Source: Coxiella endosymbiont of Amblyomma nuttalli (GTDB lineage: Bacteria > Pseudomonadota > Gammaproteobacteria > Coxiellales > Coxiellaceae). Taken from it: a stretch of 64,000 nucleotides of DNA. This document shows, in pieces, positions 1 to 12,507 of this stretch. The stretch is from the NCBI RefSeq assembly GCF_018107685.1, contig NZ_CP064834.1:310001-374000 (forward strand), read 5' to 3'. The notes beneath the pieces were generated by a model that was not told where the DNA came from, did not search any database, and saw only the letters and a list, made by a program, of their open reading frames with translations. Each line of letters opens with the position of its first letter. Within the stretch, counting starts at the first letter, position 1. The translations under genes and the position numbers were made by a program.

Positions 1-131
1 ACTACTCACAGAAGCAGTTGAAAGCAAGATATTTTGTTATAATAATTTTCTTATAAAATTACATTGTGGATATTGTTATAATTATTTCATTAGATGTGTT
101 ATGGAAAAGCGGTTTTTTGTACTAAAACATT

Positions 132-169
132 AAGTCAGAGAAATAATTATAAGTCAGAGAAATAATTAT
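132..169. repeat. 19-bp direct tandem duplication
   Basis: The unit aagtcagagaaataattat occurs twice in direct succession (132-150 and 151-169) with no mismatch. It is one of many short tandem duplications in this window. Confidence 0.85.
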
Positions 170-300
170 TGTTTCAATTTTTAATTGAATCAAAAATGCG
201 ACTTATAGTAGCATGGTCTGTTTTCTACCTAAAATAAAAAATGTGTCATTTTTCGTAAAATAAAATATATTGCCACCCACATAGTTTCGGTTGAATTAAA

Positions 301-344
301 TTATCACTATTGTAATTATAGATGAAAAATTACAATAGTGATAA
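301..344. repeat. 17-bp perfect inverted repeat (hairpin)
   Basis: Positions 301-317 are the exact reverse complement of 328-344, with a 10-nt loop. The arms contain ATCACTATTGTAATT. It lies in non-coding DNA. It could be the terminator of a lost gene or a remnant of a small mobile element; no T-run follows on the + strand. Confidence 0.7.
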
Positions 345-929
345 AACAATTTCTAATTAGAATACGAAGTAAGTAAACATACTAGAGTTTTTATAAGAGA
401 TTGCACTTTATTAACGCGTCAGTCTTTTGCAGACCACGTTTGCTATGTTGCTCAACTAATTCCAAAAATCTAAAGATATTTTAGCTTTTATAACTAGTCT
501 AACTTGATTGTATATTTTATTTTGGAAGAGTCTTGTAGAAATTAATCTGATTAAATAGCTTTTAATAGATCTGATTTTAATATAAAAATCATATCAAATC
601 AACACGTTTCTAATTTTATTTATCTTGCTTTAGTTGTATTTATAAGGTATACAGACTCAAAATTCATATTGTAGATTATCTTCGTACTTTTCCAAAATTA
701 TGATCACCGAGATCCATGGATTCAGTTGATTTTTGCGAGTAGTGATTGCAGTTTTTGGTTTAGTGAGTGTCCTTATTTTTAAAATTGCGAATACATTAAA
801 GGAGATCAACCAAGGGTTTTCGTCCAATCGCTTTATAATGAGATTATCTAATTATCTACAGTTACAGTCTTTAGATTTTTAACATTACTACATATAGTCT
901 AACTAATATCAATAGATGGGTAATTAACA

Positions 930-2192
930 CTAATCCAGGGGATTTTTATTATTCGCCGCTAATTGTGTATTTTGATATAAATGCAATTCTGCTAATAATT
1001 GTTTTGCTGTTGCAAGAAAAGGTTTTTTGTAACTACGAGGGATGTGAGCTATTGGTAGTTTCATTGCTAACCAATCACGAGGCTTACCATCCATATAGAA
1101 ACCGAAATGAAGATGTGGTCCTGTTGCCCAGCCTGATGCGCCTACATAACCAATAATCTGGCCTTTATGCACCCATTCGTGTAATTTAATTTTTGCAAAT
1201 CGTGACATGTGACCATAAAGAGCTATATAATGACGACCATATCCAACTTTAATTGTCTTTCCATATCCTCCATCTTTACCAACAAAAACTACACTTCCTT
1301 CGCCAATAGATTTGATAGGTGTTCCGATATTTGCTGCAAAATCAATGCCTAAGTGAGGATGCATTCGATGTAAGACAGGATCAAAACGATAATGACTAAA
1401 ATAACTACTGATGCGTTTATAGTGCAGTGGACTATGTAAAAAACAGGCTTCAACGCCAAGACCATCAGGGGTATAATAGGCAGTACGTTTAACATGAGTA
1501 TAACGAACTGCTTGGCTAATTTTCCCTTGGTGAATGAATTCAGCGGCAATAATATCTCCATCACAATATTTTCTTCCATAAATGTATTCTTCTTGATAAA
1601 GAAGATTAAAACCACTACCCAGATGAAGATTATGAGAAAAATCGGTCTCTTCTCCAAAAATGGTTTGTAATTCACTGAGCATGCGTGTAGTCAGTCCAGC
1701 TTTTTTAGCATCTCGGTTAAGGGAGTGAAATATTGTGAAGGCTTTGTAGGCAAGAATTATTGAAACAGGATTATGAGAAATTTTCTTTATAAAATGATTG
1801 CCTTCCCGAATGATTATTGCTGTTTCGGCAGTTGATAAGAGACATTTAAGAGCAATCAATTGATGAGGCGGTTCAATTTGGAAATAAAGTATTTGATAAG
1901 GATGTAAGGTAGCTAGTGATTTATGTTGTTTAATGACCTGGAGTAGATCATGCTGATTAATTTTTAATCGATCAAAGATTGCGGACAAGTCTTCTTTTTT
2001 TTGAACGATTATTTTTTGCCACTCTAGCGGAGTGGTGGCTATTTTTCTTACAGAGAAAGTGGATGCTGGAAGATTAAGTGCAGTCGTTTTTTTATTGTTG
2101 CATACTAGATGTTTATAGAATAACTCCGTTAACGTGATAAGGACTACGGAGATAGCGGCAATGATCGAAATCGTTGATTTCCAGCCCTGCAT
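930..2192 (-). CDS. M23 family metallopeptidase (peptidoglycan endopeptidase)
   Basis: 420-residue protein predicted to cut peptidoglycan cross-links in the periplasm. An N-terminal hydrophobic segment (about residues 8-27) looks like an uncleaved membrane anchor. The C-terminal LytM/M23 domain (about residues 270-370) keeps the zinc ligands of the HxxxD motif (H280, D284) and the HLH motif (H360, H362). The middle third resembles the OapA/MepM-like region that precedes the catalytic domain in longer family members. It is divergent from tyrS, an arrangement also known next to rRNA operons in other gammaproteobacteria such as Pseudomonas. The domain is intact, so it is probably active. The exact substrate is not readable from sequence. 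Confidence 0.9.
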   Translation of the reverse strand: MQGWKSTISIIAAISVVLITLTELFYKHLVCNNKKTTALNLPASTFSVRKIATTPLEWQKIIVQKKEDLSAIFDRLKINQHDLLQVIKQHKSLATLHPYQILYFQIEPPHQLIALKCLLSTAETAIIIREGNHFIKKISHNPVSIILAYKAFTIFHSLNRDAKKAGLTTRMLSELQTIFGEETDFSHNLHLGSGFNLLYQEEYIYGRKYCDGDIIAAEFIHQGKISQAVRYTHVKRTAYYTPDGLGVEACFLHSPLHYKRISSYFSHYRFDPVLHRMHPHLGIDFAANIGTPIKSIGEGSVVFVGKDGGYGKTIKVGYGRHYIALYGHMSRFAKIKLHEWVHKGQIIGYVGASGWATGPHLHFGFYMDGKPRDWLAMKLPIAHIPRSYKKPFLATAKQLLAELHLYQNTQLAANNKNPLD

Positions 2193-2292
2193 TCGGATTC
2201 CTTGTTAATTGTTCCTTATATATCTCATTGATAATTCCAATTTTAGATTGTACCACGTAATATTACATTGCGGAATAATTCATGGGGTTTAA

Positions 2293-3498
2293 GTGATTTC
2301 AGTAAAAGAAGCATTAGAAGAAATTAAAAGAGGCACGGTTGAGATCATTCTTGAGAAAGAATTGGTTGTGCGACTAGGTGAAGAAAAGCTATTACGAGTG
2401 AAGCTTGGATTTGATCCAACTGGGCCGGATATTCATTTGGGTCATACTGTAGTACTCAATAAGTTACGTCAATTTCAGACGTTGGGACATGAAATTATTT
2501 TCCTTATCGGAGACTACACAGCGATGATCGGTGATCCAACCGGAAAAAATGTGACACGAAAACCATTGACGCAAAATGTCGTGATGGAAAACACTAAAAC
2601 ATACGAAACACAAGTATTTCGCATTCTAGACCCTGAAAAAACACGACTCACTTTTAATTCTGTTTGGATGAATGAGCTAAAAGTTGATGACTTGATCCGT
2701 TTAGCCAGTACTTATACAGTTGCCCGTATGCTAGAACGGGACGATTTTAAGAAACGTTATATGGCGAGACAACCTGTTGCTATCCATGAATTTTTATATC
2801 CGTTATTGCAAGGTTATGATTCCATCGCTTTGCGTGCGGATGTTGAATTAGGCGGCACAGACCAGAAATTTAATTTATTGGTAGGCCGTGAATTGCAAAA
2901 ACATTTTGGTCAACGAGCGCAATGCATTTTAACAATGCCTTTGTTAGAAGGACTAGATGGTATACAAAAAATGTCGAAATCATTAAATAACTACATTGGC
3001 ATTATGGATCCGCCGGATGAAATGTTTGGAAAGATTATGTCGATATCTGATGAGTTAATGTGGCGTTATTATGAGTTATTGAGTTTTCGTCCAACGCAGG
3101 AAATTAATCGATGGCGCAGAGAGGTATTTGACGGGAAAAATCCGCGTGACATAAAAGTGTTGTTGAGTAAAGAACTTGTCACACGTTTTCACAGTAGAGA
3201 AGATGCAAAAATAGCACATCAACATTTTATTGACCGGTTTAAACATCATGTGTTGCCAACAGATTTGAATGAAATTGCATTAGTAACTGAAAATAACTAT
3301 CTGTCCATTAGCCACATTCTGCAACGTGCCGGTTTAGTAAACAGCACCTCTGAAGCCCGTCGTATGATTACTCAGGGTGCTGTACGCATCGATGGCGAGC
3401 GTGTTGAGCATATCCATTTAATTGTCTCTATCGGAGAGAGTCATCTTTATCAGGTAGGAAAACGTCGGTTTGCTAAGGTGAAAGTGGTTGCTATCTAA
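2293..3498 (+). CDS. tyrS: tyrosyl-tRNA synthetase
   Basis: Class I aminoacyl-tRNA synthetase of 401 residues that charges tRNA-Tyr in the cytoplasm. The HIGH-type motif is HLGH (residues 48-51) and KMSKS is at 226-230. The C-terminal part (about residues 335-395) is an S4-like RNA-binding domain. Length matches the TyrZ-type branch of the family. The start is GTG at 2293; no upstream in-frame start gives a better N terminus. The gene ends about 2.4 kb before the 16S gene. The tyrS-rRNA neighbourhood is also found in Pseudomonas, so the empty gap probably replaces lost genes. Confidence 0.97.
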   Translation: MISVKEALEEIKRGTVEIILEKELVVRLGEEKLLRVKLGFDPTGPDIHLGHTVVLNKLRQFQTLGHEIIFLIGDYTAMIGDPTGKNVTRKPLTQNVVMENTKTYETQVFRILDPEKTRLTFNSVWMNELKVDDLIRLASTYTVARMLERDDFKKRYMARQPVAIHEFLYPLLQGYDSIALRADVELGGTDQKFNLLVGRELQKHFGQRAQCILTMPLLEGLDGIQKMSKSLNNYIGIMDPPDEMFGKIMSISDELMWRYYELLSFRPTQEINRWRREVFDGKNPRDIKVLLSKELVTRFHSREDAKIAHQHFIDRFKHHVLPTDLNEIALVTENNYLSISHILQRAGLVNSTSEARRMITQGAVRIDGERVEHIHLIVSIGESHLYQVGKRRFAKVKVVAI

Positions 3499-4919
3499 AT
3501 GAATATGTGTGAAGAGGATTATTTTCTTGCTAAGTTTGCAATGGATATTAGTAAACCACAATGTTGTGAATAAATTACAACAAAGATTGTTAATCTACAC
3601 TAACAGATACATCAAAAAGGCCAAAGCGCATTAGATTTTATTTTTTTTGTTTTTGAAAATGCTAACAGTTAGACAATAGTTAGATTAGAATACTTATCTT
3701 GACGAATCTTGCAGATCCATTTTTTCTTTGGCTGATAAACAATCATCCGGCAGAAAAATTTAACAAAGTGGTAGCAGTAAGAAGGAAGATAAAGTGTGCA
3801 TCAATCAAATGTCGATCGTTAATCTTTAAACAGTAAGTCGCAAATTTTTTGTTGATATTTTTAACTTTTCTTTATGTTTTATCAATGTCTTTCTAAAAGA
3901 GAGTTATTGAATTGTAAATTGGTATACTCGGTGAGTATGGTTCTAAAAATTCAAAATTACACCTAATAATTAGTTTTTCATTTTAGATATCAGCGATCAA
4001 TATCACTTCATTTTACTTGACATCAGTGTATAGGGGTTTACTTTGAAACTAAAATATTTATAGGAAAGATTTCGATTTATTTATCCTGAAATACGTAGTC
4101 AACCCATAATTTCCTTTTTTACAAATAGGAGAAAATTTCAAAATGTGTAACTTATGAATAGATTGGCTATGGTGGTCAGAGAGATAAAAATAATACAGTT
4201 CAAACTATATCTAGCGACTTAGTGGCTTATTTTCTTGTTCTAGCACTTATAAAAACACGTTAGAACTGTATCGAAACACTACGAATAACAATAGTAAATG
4301 ACTGTGCTCCTTCTCTGCAGTTTTTAAAAAACGAAGTGCCATCCGGAAGATTTTTAAAATTTTGCTGTCCGTGATATCATTAGCCTGATCGTACAAGTAG
4401 GATATTCTGTTGCATTTAGATCAATTGGTTTTTACTTAATAGTTTAGAAACCATAAAACTAGTTACTAATCGAACTAAGTGCTTTTTGTTCATAAATTGA
4501 TTCTAAAAAAAAATGTATTCGACTATCTAGATATGCCTATGTACACGACATTCTATACTATGAAATTCTATACTATAAATAAGAAATAAATTAATGTTCT
4601 AATCACGATTTTATAAAGAGAGATTAACGTTTTTATACTATTTTATCAAAACGATAACTAATACTTCACTATTTCAATGGTAATATTTGCATTGTTATTC
4701 GATTCAAAAATCATAGAAAATACTAGTTAACTTTCTCGCACAAAGCGTTTCTTGACACCAAAGCATTCAAGGGGTTTTGTCTCTGTTATCCTGAACCTTA
4801 CTACATGCTTTTAGTGCTTAGGTGCGTTCTGAAGCGGAATTTGCCGATACCTATAAAATTCGTATAGCGTATCCCGAATTCTATATTATAGTTTATACAT
4901 TATGGTTTAATATATTATA

Positions 4920-4961
4920 GTCCATGATAGGATACTAGAAGTCCATGATAGGATACTAGAA
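4920..4961. repeat. 21-bp direct tandem duplication
   Basis: The unit beginning gtccatgatagg and ending atactagaa is present twice in succession without mismatch, in non-coding DNA. Confidence 0.85.
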
Positions 4962-5485
4962 GCTTTCCAAAAAAACTGATTAAATCTATGCAAATTTAAT
5001 ATCAAATTTAATATATTATCCTGATCTCATTAAGATGTCGTAGAATCTCTCATATTTCATTGATATAAAAATACTACTATATGAAGGCATCGAAAAACTT
5101 ACTTAATCATATTTTAACTTTTTAATTTATTAGGGATTTTAGTCAGATGGACATTGAAAATAGGATAATTTCTATGAAACTGGTATATCTTACTACTGCA
5201 TTGGATCCTTAGTTAAGATTTCTTATGATTAAACCATCTATGCAATAATAGTACTTACTTTATGCCACAACACTAAACACACGTGTATTTAAAGGTTGTC
5301 GTAAATATGGTTATGAGGAAGACTGGAGTTAGCTAGAGTTATTAGGAAAGAGGAAAGCAAACCCGTTCGATGTTATATTTCATACTTCTCTTGTTTCTCA
5401 GTATGTACAAAAGGAGAGAGATTATCCAATTAAGACAGAATAATCTGGTATAGAGCAATTTGGTTGGACTAGCTGACTTTGTCAA

Positions 5486-5509
5486 ATATATGCATATATG
5501 CATATATGC
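5486..5509. repeat. 8-bp tandem repeat, three units
   Basis: Three perfect copies of atatatgc in non-coding DNA upstream of the rRNA operon. Confidence 0.85.
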
Positions 5510-5726
5510 ACCTAATCAAATAAGATCACCCTTGCATTAGCTCATTTTAAAGTGAGAAGCCTTGATGTTAACTGTAATTCACGATGTAATCTACCTGTGC
5601 AGATATTGGTTTAGAATGTTCAAAGTATGTTAAATAACGATAATGCTTTCTTTATGGTATAATACTCAAATTGGACTGTAAAAATTTTTATAACCCTGTT
5701 GGATAGCAGGGGCGTTCATTTTATTC

Positions 5727-5754
5727 TTGACTTTTCTTATAAAGCGTGTAGAAT
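5727..5754 (+). promoter_or_regulatory. rRNA operon promoter
   Basis: Sigma-70 type elements: -35 TTGACT (5727-5732), 16-nt spacer, -10 TAGAAT (5749-5754). They lie about 185 nt upstream of the mature 16S 5' end and just before a boxA-like antitermination sequence, the usual order in rRNA leaders. Confidence 0.7.
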
Positions 5755-5785
5755 GAGTGCTCTTTACTTGGTTCCTTAATGGAAT

Positions 5786-5798
5786 TGCTCTTTAAAAA
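5786..5798 (+). promoter_or_regulatory. boxA antitermination element in the 16S leader
   Basis: TGCTCTTTAAAAA matches the rRNA boxA consensus bound by NusB-S10. A second copy stands ahead of the 23S gene at 7871-7882. Confidence 0.7.
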
Positions 5799-5940
5799 GT
5801 TAGCAGCGAAAGGAAACAGTTTGTGTGGGTACTGTGCAGTTATTCGGGTTACCAATAATTCGACGCATAGAACCTGCTTGACTGCAGTATTTTGTGTCGA
5901 GCCTTTAATATGCCCCTCTTGCGAGGGGCAGTAGTTTGTT

Positions 5941-7487
<1,547 letters not shown>

Positions 7488-7598
7488 TTTGACAGTGATT
7501 CGATAACTACATTAGTATCCACAGAAACTGCTTTCTAGATTTTTCAGAATTTGAAAAATTGGGAGCTGGAGCAATCCCGAATCGGATAAAATGCATTC

Positions 7599-7675
7599 GG
7601 GTCTGTAGCTCAGTTGGTTAGAGCACACCCCTGATAAGGGTGAGGTCGGAGGTTCAAGTCTTCCCAGACCCACCA
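7599..7675 (+). tRNA. tRNA-Ile (GAT)
   Basis: 77-nt cloverleaf in the 16S-23S spacer with anticodon GAT (context ccctGATaaggg). Acceptor stem GGGTCTG pairs with CAGACCC, and the 3' CCA is encoded. It is the usual first spacer tRNA. Confidence 0.97.
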
Positions 7676-7679
7676 TCTC

Positions 7680-7755
7680 GGGGCCATAGCTTAGTCGGGA
7701 GAGCATCTGCTTTGCAAGCAGAGGGTCGGCGGTTCGACTCCGCCTGGCTCCACCA
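7680..7755 (+). tRNA. tRNA-Ala (TGC)
   Basis: 76-nt cloverleaf only 4 nt after tRNA-Ile, anticodon TGC (context ctttTGCaagc). The acceptor stem GGGGCCA pairs with TGGCTCC, and CCA is encoded. Confidence 0.97.
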
Positions 7756-7870
7756 GACTTCGAGTGTCAACTGTTAATTCACAGCTGCCGAAAATTCGCT
7801 TTCTGACATTAAAAAATGGGTTTAAAATTTAAAAAAGGCACTCATTTTTTGATGCGTGGAATTTACACGC

Positions 7871-7882
7871 TGCTCTTTAACA
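7871..7882 (+). promoter_or_regulatory. boxA antitermination element in the 23S leader
   Basis: TGCTCTTTAACA, a near-consensus boxA about 195 nt upstream of the 23S 5' end. It matches the element in the 16S leader. Confidence 0.7.
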
Positions 7883-8033
7883 ATTTGGTAAAAACAAAAA
7901 TTTGGTGAAAAAGTAAAGGCGCCATTTTTAGGTATTCTTAAATATCTTTTAGGTATTCTAAATATCCGTATTTAACGTTCGTATTTTTAGTATCCTAATA
8001 AACTAATAATGAATGACAATCCTGGTAAAATTA

Positions 8034-8063
8034 TTTTATCTAGATCTGTTTTATCTAGATCAT
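8034..8063. repeat. 15-bp tandem duplication in the 23S leader
   Basis: ttttatctagatctg is followed directly by ttttatctagatcat, two 15-bp units differing in the last two bases. A similar imperfect duplication (aggtattct...aaatatc) lies at about 7926-7967. Confidence 0.75.
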
Positions 8064-8512
8064 TTAGGGTTGTGTAGTCAAGTGAATAAGCGCATATGGT
8101 GGATGCCTTGGCAGTAAGAGGCGATGAAGGACGTAGTAGCCTGCGATAAAGCTTCGGGGAGCTGGCAAACAAGCAATGATCCGAAGATTTCCGAATGGGG
8201 AAACCCAACCCTTCGGGGTTATCGTGTACTAAATTCATAGGTATACGAAGCAAACCTGGAGAACTGAAACATCTAAGTATCCAGAGGAAAAGAAATCAAC
8301 CGAGATTCCGTTAGTAGCGGCGAGCGAATGCGGAAGAGCCCAGTTACCAAATCGCTATTTGTTCTAGCAGAATGTTCTGGAAAGTTCAGCCATAGTAGGT
8401 GATAGTCCCGTATGCGAAAGGCGAATAGTGTGGATAACAATGAGTAGGTCGGGACACGTGTAATCCTGACTGAAGATGGGGGGACCATCCTCCAAGGCTA
8501 AATACTCCTTAC

Positions 8513-8559
<47 letters not shown>

Positions 8560-9116
8560 GGCGAGGGGAGTGAAATAGAACCTGAAACCGTATGCGTACA
8601 AGCAGTCGGAGCATTTTTCTGAAATGTGACGGCGTACCTTTTGTATAATGGGTCAGCGACTTACTTGTTGTAGCGAGCTTAACCGTTTAGGGGAGGCGTA
8701 GAGAAATCGAGTCTGAAATGGGCGTTTAGTTGCAATGAGTAGACCCGAAACCGAGCGATCTATCCATGGCCAGGATGAAAGTTAGGTAATACTGACTGGA
8801 GGTCCGAACCCACTAATGTTGAAAAATTAGGGGATGAGTTGTGGATAGGAGTGAAAGGCTAATCAAGCTCGGAGATAGCTGGTTCTCCTCGAAAGCTATT
8901 TAGGTAGCGCCTCGTGTATAATTCTTGGGGGTAGAGCACTGTTTCGGCTAGGGGACCACCAGGTCTATCAAACCGAAGCAAACTCCGAATACCAATGAAA
9001 TTTAGCACGGGAGACACACTGCGGGTGATAAGGTCCGTGGTGGAAAGGGAAACAGCCCAGACCGTCAGCTAAGGTCCCAAAATCACAGTTAAGTGGTAAA
9101 CGATGTGGGAAGGCTT

Positions 9117-9180
<64 letters not shown>

Positions 9181-9889
9181 GAGTCGTCCTGCGCGGAAGA
9201 TTCAACGGGGCTCAAACTGTGTACCGAAGCTACGGGACTCTTTATTAAGAGTCGGTAGAGGAGCGTTCTGTAAGCCTGCGAAGGCAAACCGAGAGGTTTC
9301 CTGGAGGTATCAGAAGTGTGAATGCTGACATAAGTAACGATAATGTGGGTGAAAAACCCACACGCCGAAAGTCTAAGGTTTCCTGCGCAACGTTAATCGG
9401 CGCAGGGTGAGTCGGCCCCTAAGGTGAGGCAGAAATGCGTAGCTGATGGAAAACAGGTTAATATTCCTGTACTTGTGCAATACTGCAATGGGAGGACGGA
9501 GAAGGCTAGATCAGCCGCCCGATCGGTCGTGGTGGTTTAAGTGTGTAGGGAGAGTACTTTGGTAAATCCGGGAACTCAATCTTGAGACATGATGACGAAG
9601 TACATACTTGTGTGTACGAAGTGATTAATGCCATGCTTCCAGGAAAAGTCCCTAAGCTTCAGGTATTGTGGAACCGTACTGTAAACCGACACAGGTAGAC
9701 AGGTAGAGAATACCAAGGCGCTTGAGAGAACTTGGGTGAAGGAACTAGGCAAAATAGCACCGTAACTTCGGGAGAAGGTGTGCCCTTGGTAGGTGAAAGT
9801 TTTACAGCTGGAGCTGAAAAGGGTTGCAATAACTAGGTGGCTGAGACTGTTTACTAAAAACACAGCACTCTGCAAACTCGCAAGAGGAC

Positions 9890-9924
<35 letters not shown>

Positions 9925-9961
9925 TAAATGATAGGGTTAGTCTTTAGACGAAGCTCTAGAG

Positions 9962-9998
<37 letters not shown>

Positions 9999-10414
9999 TA
10001 TCTATATGTTTATATGTATTATATTTATTTTATATATTTATTCTACCTCTATAGTGGCTGTTATAAAATTTGGCTATATGCTGGAAACTCCGAGTATCCT
10101 GCAGTACTCACTTTACATAATTAAAAATACCTTAAACATTAAGTTATTGGGTTAATTTATTGAGTTAATTTTACGGGGTAGTTTTATGCGAAGTAGTAAC
10201 AATCTGACAGGTGCGGACAATCAGCAGGAAAGATTGAAATTAATTGATGTGAAAATTAACTTCAGAATCCTCAGAGACTACATGCCGGACACTAATGCTT
10301 CATTAGTGAAGATATAGTCCGACCTCTATGGCGACATGGAGAATCTGGCGGAAATGACCAGATCTTTTTCGATTTTTGATTTTGATAATCAAAGTATGGG
10401 AAAGTAACAAACTG
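9999..10414 (+). mobile_element. group I intron in 23S at E. coli position 1923 (L1923)
   Basis: 416-nt insert after U1923. Exon bases 9991-9998 (ATAACGGT) pair over 8 bp with the internal guide at 10057-10064 (GCTGTTAT), ending in the canonical U-G pair at the splice site. Core landmarks are visible: the GCTGGAAACTCC segment, the AATCAGCAGGAAAG segment of P4-P6, P8 (cactaatg/cattagtg) and the P7 3' strand atatagtc. P9 is CTCTATG-GCGA-CATGGAG (10324-10341) with a GNRA loop. It ends in G (the canonical omega-G), and the 3' exon resumes with CCTAAGGT. No homing-endonuclease gene is present. Confidence 0.9.
10064..10320 (+). repeat. 257-bp intron core, copy 1
   Basis: As read by eye, this is identical to 10456-10712 (offset 392). 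It begins at taaaatttggc and ends at gatatagtcc, covering most of the catalytic core. Sequence on both sides differs between copies. Confidence 0.92.
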
Positions 10415-10422
10415 CCTAAGGT
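10415..10422 (+). other. 8-nt 23S micro-exon between two introns
   Basis: CCTAAGGT, equal to E. coli 23S positions 1924-1931, is all of the mature rRNA that separates the two introns. Its last seven bases also form the 5' half of P1 of the second intron. Confidence 0.88.
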
Positions 10423-10845
<423 letters not shown>

Positions 10846-11280
10846 CGATGGCCACACTGTCTCCACCCAAGACTCAGTGAAATTGAAATCGCTGTGAAGA
10901 TGCAGCGTACCCGCGGCTAGACGGAAAGACCCCGTGAACCTTTACTATAGCTTTACACTGAACTTTGAATATGTCTGTGTAGGATAGGTGGGAGACTTCG
11001 AAGCTGGAGCGCCAGCTTCAGTGGAGTCGACCTTGAAATACCACCCTGACGTGTTTTGGGTTCTAACCTTGATCCGTTATCCGGGTCGGAGACAGTGTAT
11101 GGTGGGTAGTTTGACTGGGGCGGTCTCCTCCTAAAGAGTAACGGAGGAGCACAAAGGTACCCTCAGCACGGTCGGAAATCGTGCAATGTGTGCAAAGGCA
11201 TAAGGGTGCTTGACTGCGAGACAAACAAGTCGAGCAGGTACGAAAGTAGGTCTTAGTGATCCGGTGGTCCTTTATGGAAA

Positions 11281-11324
<44 letters not shown>

Positions 11325-11367
11325 AATACCACCCAAGAGTTCATATCGACGGTGGTGTTTGGCACCT

Positions 11368-11829
11368 TGACTTAATCGGGGTGCTGCAGGAGTAATTCTG
11401 CACCAAAAATTCGGCTTATAACGGTGAACCCGTCAGTGGTACGATATCACAATTGTACTATACGGCAACACCGTGGGAAGTCTGATGTCTAAATAACGCA
11501 CTTTTGGTGGAAAAAGTACTTAGGTACGATAATGATATAACGATACCTAATAAGTGAGTAGTAAGACTTACGTCAATTGAAACAAAGTTCTCAGTTGCTA
11601 TGTATTATCATTATCTTCGCCAAAACCAGAAAAGCACTGCTAGGTGAGTTTTGTATATTGACATTGTGACCTCGTAACGACTGACCTGAAAAGGAAGACC
11701 ATTTAGAATAACTGAATGGTAATACGCCGACTCCTGTTTGCTTTAAGTTAGGCTATGACCCACAAAGGTCTAAAGTCAATGACAGGATGAAGATATAGTC
11801 TATACCATATGAAAGTATGGAGTCATATA
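11368..11829 (+). mobile_element. group I intron in 23S at E. coli position 2500 (L2500)
   Basis: 462-nt insert after U2500 in the peptidyl-transferase region. P1 pairs exon 11362-11367 (GCACCT) with guide 11379-11384 (GGGTGC), ending in U-G. P10 pairs 11375-11378 (ATCG) with the 3' exon 11830-11833 (CGAT). The P7 strands are GGCTA (in ttaggctatg) and TAGTC (in gatatagtct). P9 is CCATAT-GAAA-GTATGG (11805-11820). The last intron base is A (…catata, then CGATGTCGG), and neither neighbour allows the junction to slide. The core sequence differs from the two upstream introns, so it was probably acquired separately. No ORF. Confidence 0.87.
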
Positions 11830-11863
11830 CGATGTCGGCTCATCACATCCTGGGGCTGTAGCC

Positions 11864-11896
<33 letters not shown>

Positions 11897-12064
11897 TGGT
11901 ACGTGAGCTGGGTTTAGAACGTCGTGAGACAGTTCGGTCCCTATCTGCCGTGGGCGTTGGAGATTTGAGAGGAGCTGCTCCTAGTACGAGAGGACCGGAG
12001 TGGACGTACCTCTGGTGTTCCGGTTGTCACGCCAGTGGCATTGCCGGGTAGCTAAGTACGGACG

Positions 12065-12097
<33 letters not shown>

Positions 12098-12275
12098 CCC
12101 CTCAAGATGAGATCTCCCGGACCTTTAAAGGTCCCTAAAGATTCGTTGAAGACTACAACGTTGATAGGCAGGGTGTGGAAGCTCAGTAATGAGTGAAGCT
12201 AACCTGTACTAATTAATCGTGCGACTTGACTATGCAACCCTAAATGGTTTTTAAGGTCTTTAATTGTTCACCGGT

Positions 12276-12392
12276 TTCCTGGCGGCCATAGCGAGTGGGT
12301 CCCACCTGATTCCATTCCGAACTCAGAAGTGAAAACGCTCTGCGCCAATGATAGTGTGGATCCTCCATGCGAAAGTAGGGCGCCGTCAGGAT
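12276..12392 (+). rRNA. rrf: 5S ribosomal RNA
   Basis: About 117 nt. The 5' end TCCTGGCGGCCATAGCG pairs with the 3' end CGCCGTCAGGA, and the loop-C region ccattccgaactcagaagtgaaa is typical. It lies 44 nt after the 23S 3' end with no tRNA between them. Confidence 0.96.
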
Positions 12393-12507
12393 TTTGTTTT
12401 ATGCGAAAAGGGTTTTTCAGTATAATATTCTTATGATAATACTCTTGATAATACTCTTATGTCTTATGTTTTTTAGTACAATACTCTTATACAGTACTCT
12501 GTTCTAA
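12393..12507. repeat. 5S-sdaA intergenic region with degenerate short repeats
   Basis: The converging rRNA operon and sdaA are separated by 115 nt. This holds several versions of taatactctta (around 12424-12500) and a weak hairpin gaaaa-gg-gtttttc (12403-12417) just after 5S. The hairpin could act as a weak terminator; no strong GC-rich terminator is visible. Confidence 0.5.

Larger units (their letters stand above)
1..929. other. non-coding, probably decayed DNA
   Basis: AT-rich stretch with no credible coding region on either strand. It contains a 19-bp direct tandem duplication (132-169) and a 17-bp perfect inverted repeat (301-344). In related gammaproteobacteria the neighbour of this M23 peptidase gene is often anmK, but I could not recognise a remnant of it here. 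Confidence 0.6.
3499..5700. other. long non-coding stretch between tyrS and the rRNA operon
   Basis: About 2.2 kb without any credible coding region, rich in A+T and full of stops in all frames. It holds small direct repeats: 4920-4961 (21 bp twice), 4550-4578 (about 14 bp twice) and 5486-5509 (8 bp three times). It is best explained as gene remains eroded beyond recognition, a typical state of recently host-restricted genomes (inference). Confidence 0.6.

Noticed and set aside
5486-5509. Possible CRISPR or iteron array (ATATATGC three times)
   Set aside because: Units are 8 bp without spacers, and no initiator or cas gene is nearby; a simple tandem repeat.
9230-9270. Possible intervening sequence in 23S helix 45, as in C. 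burnetii
   Set aside because: The helix is short and continuous (ggactctttattaagagtc), with no extra insert or ORF, so no intervening sequence is present.
10178-10317. Short open frame inside the intron core starting ATGCGAAGTAGT as a homing-endonuclease remnant
   Set aside because: It coincides with the conserved P4-P8 core segments of the ribozyme and shows no LAGLIDADG or GIY-YIG motif, so the open frame is incidental.
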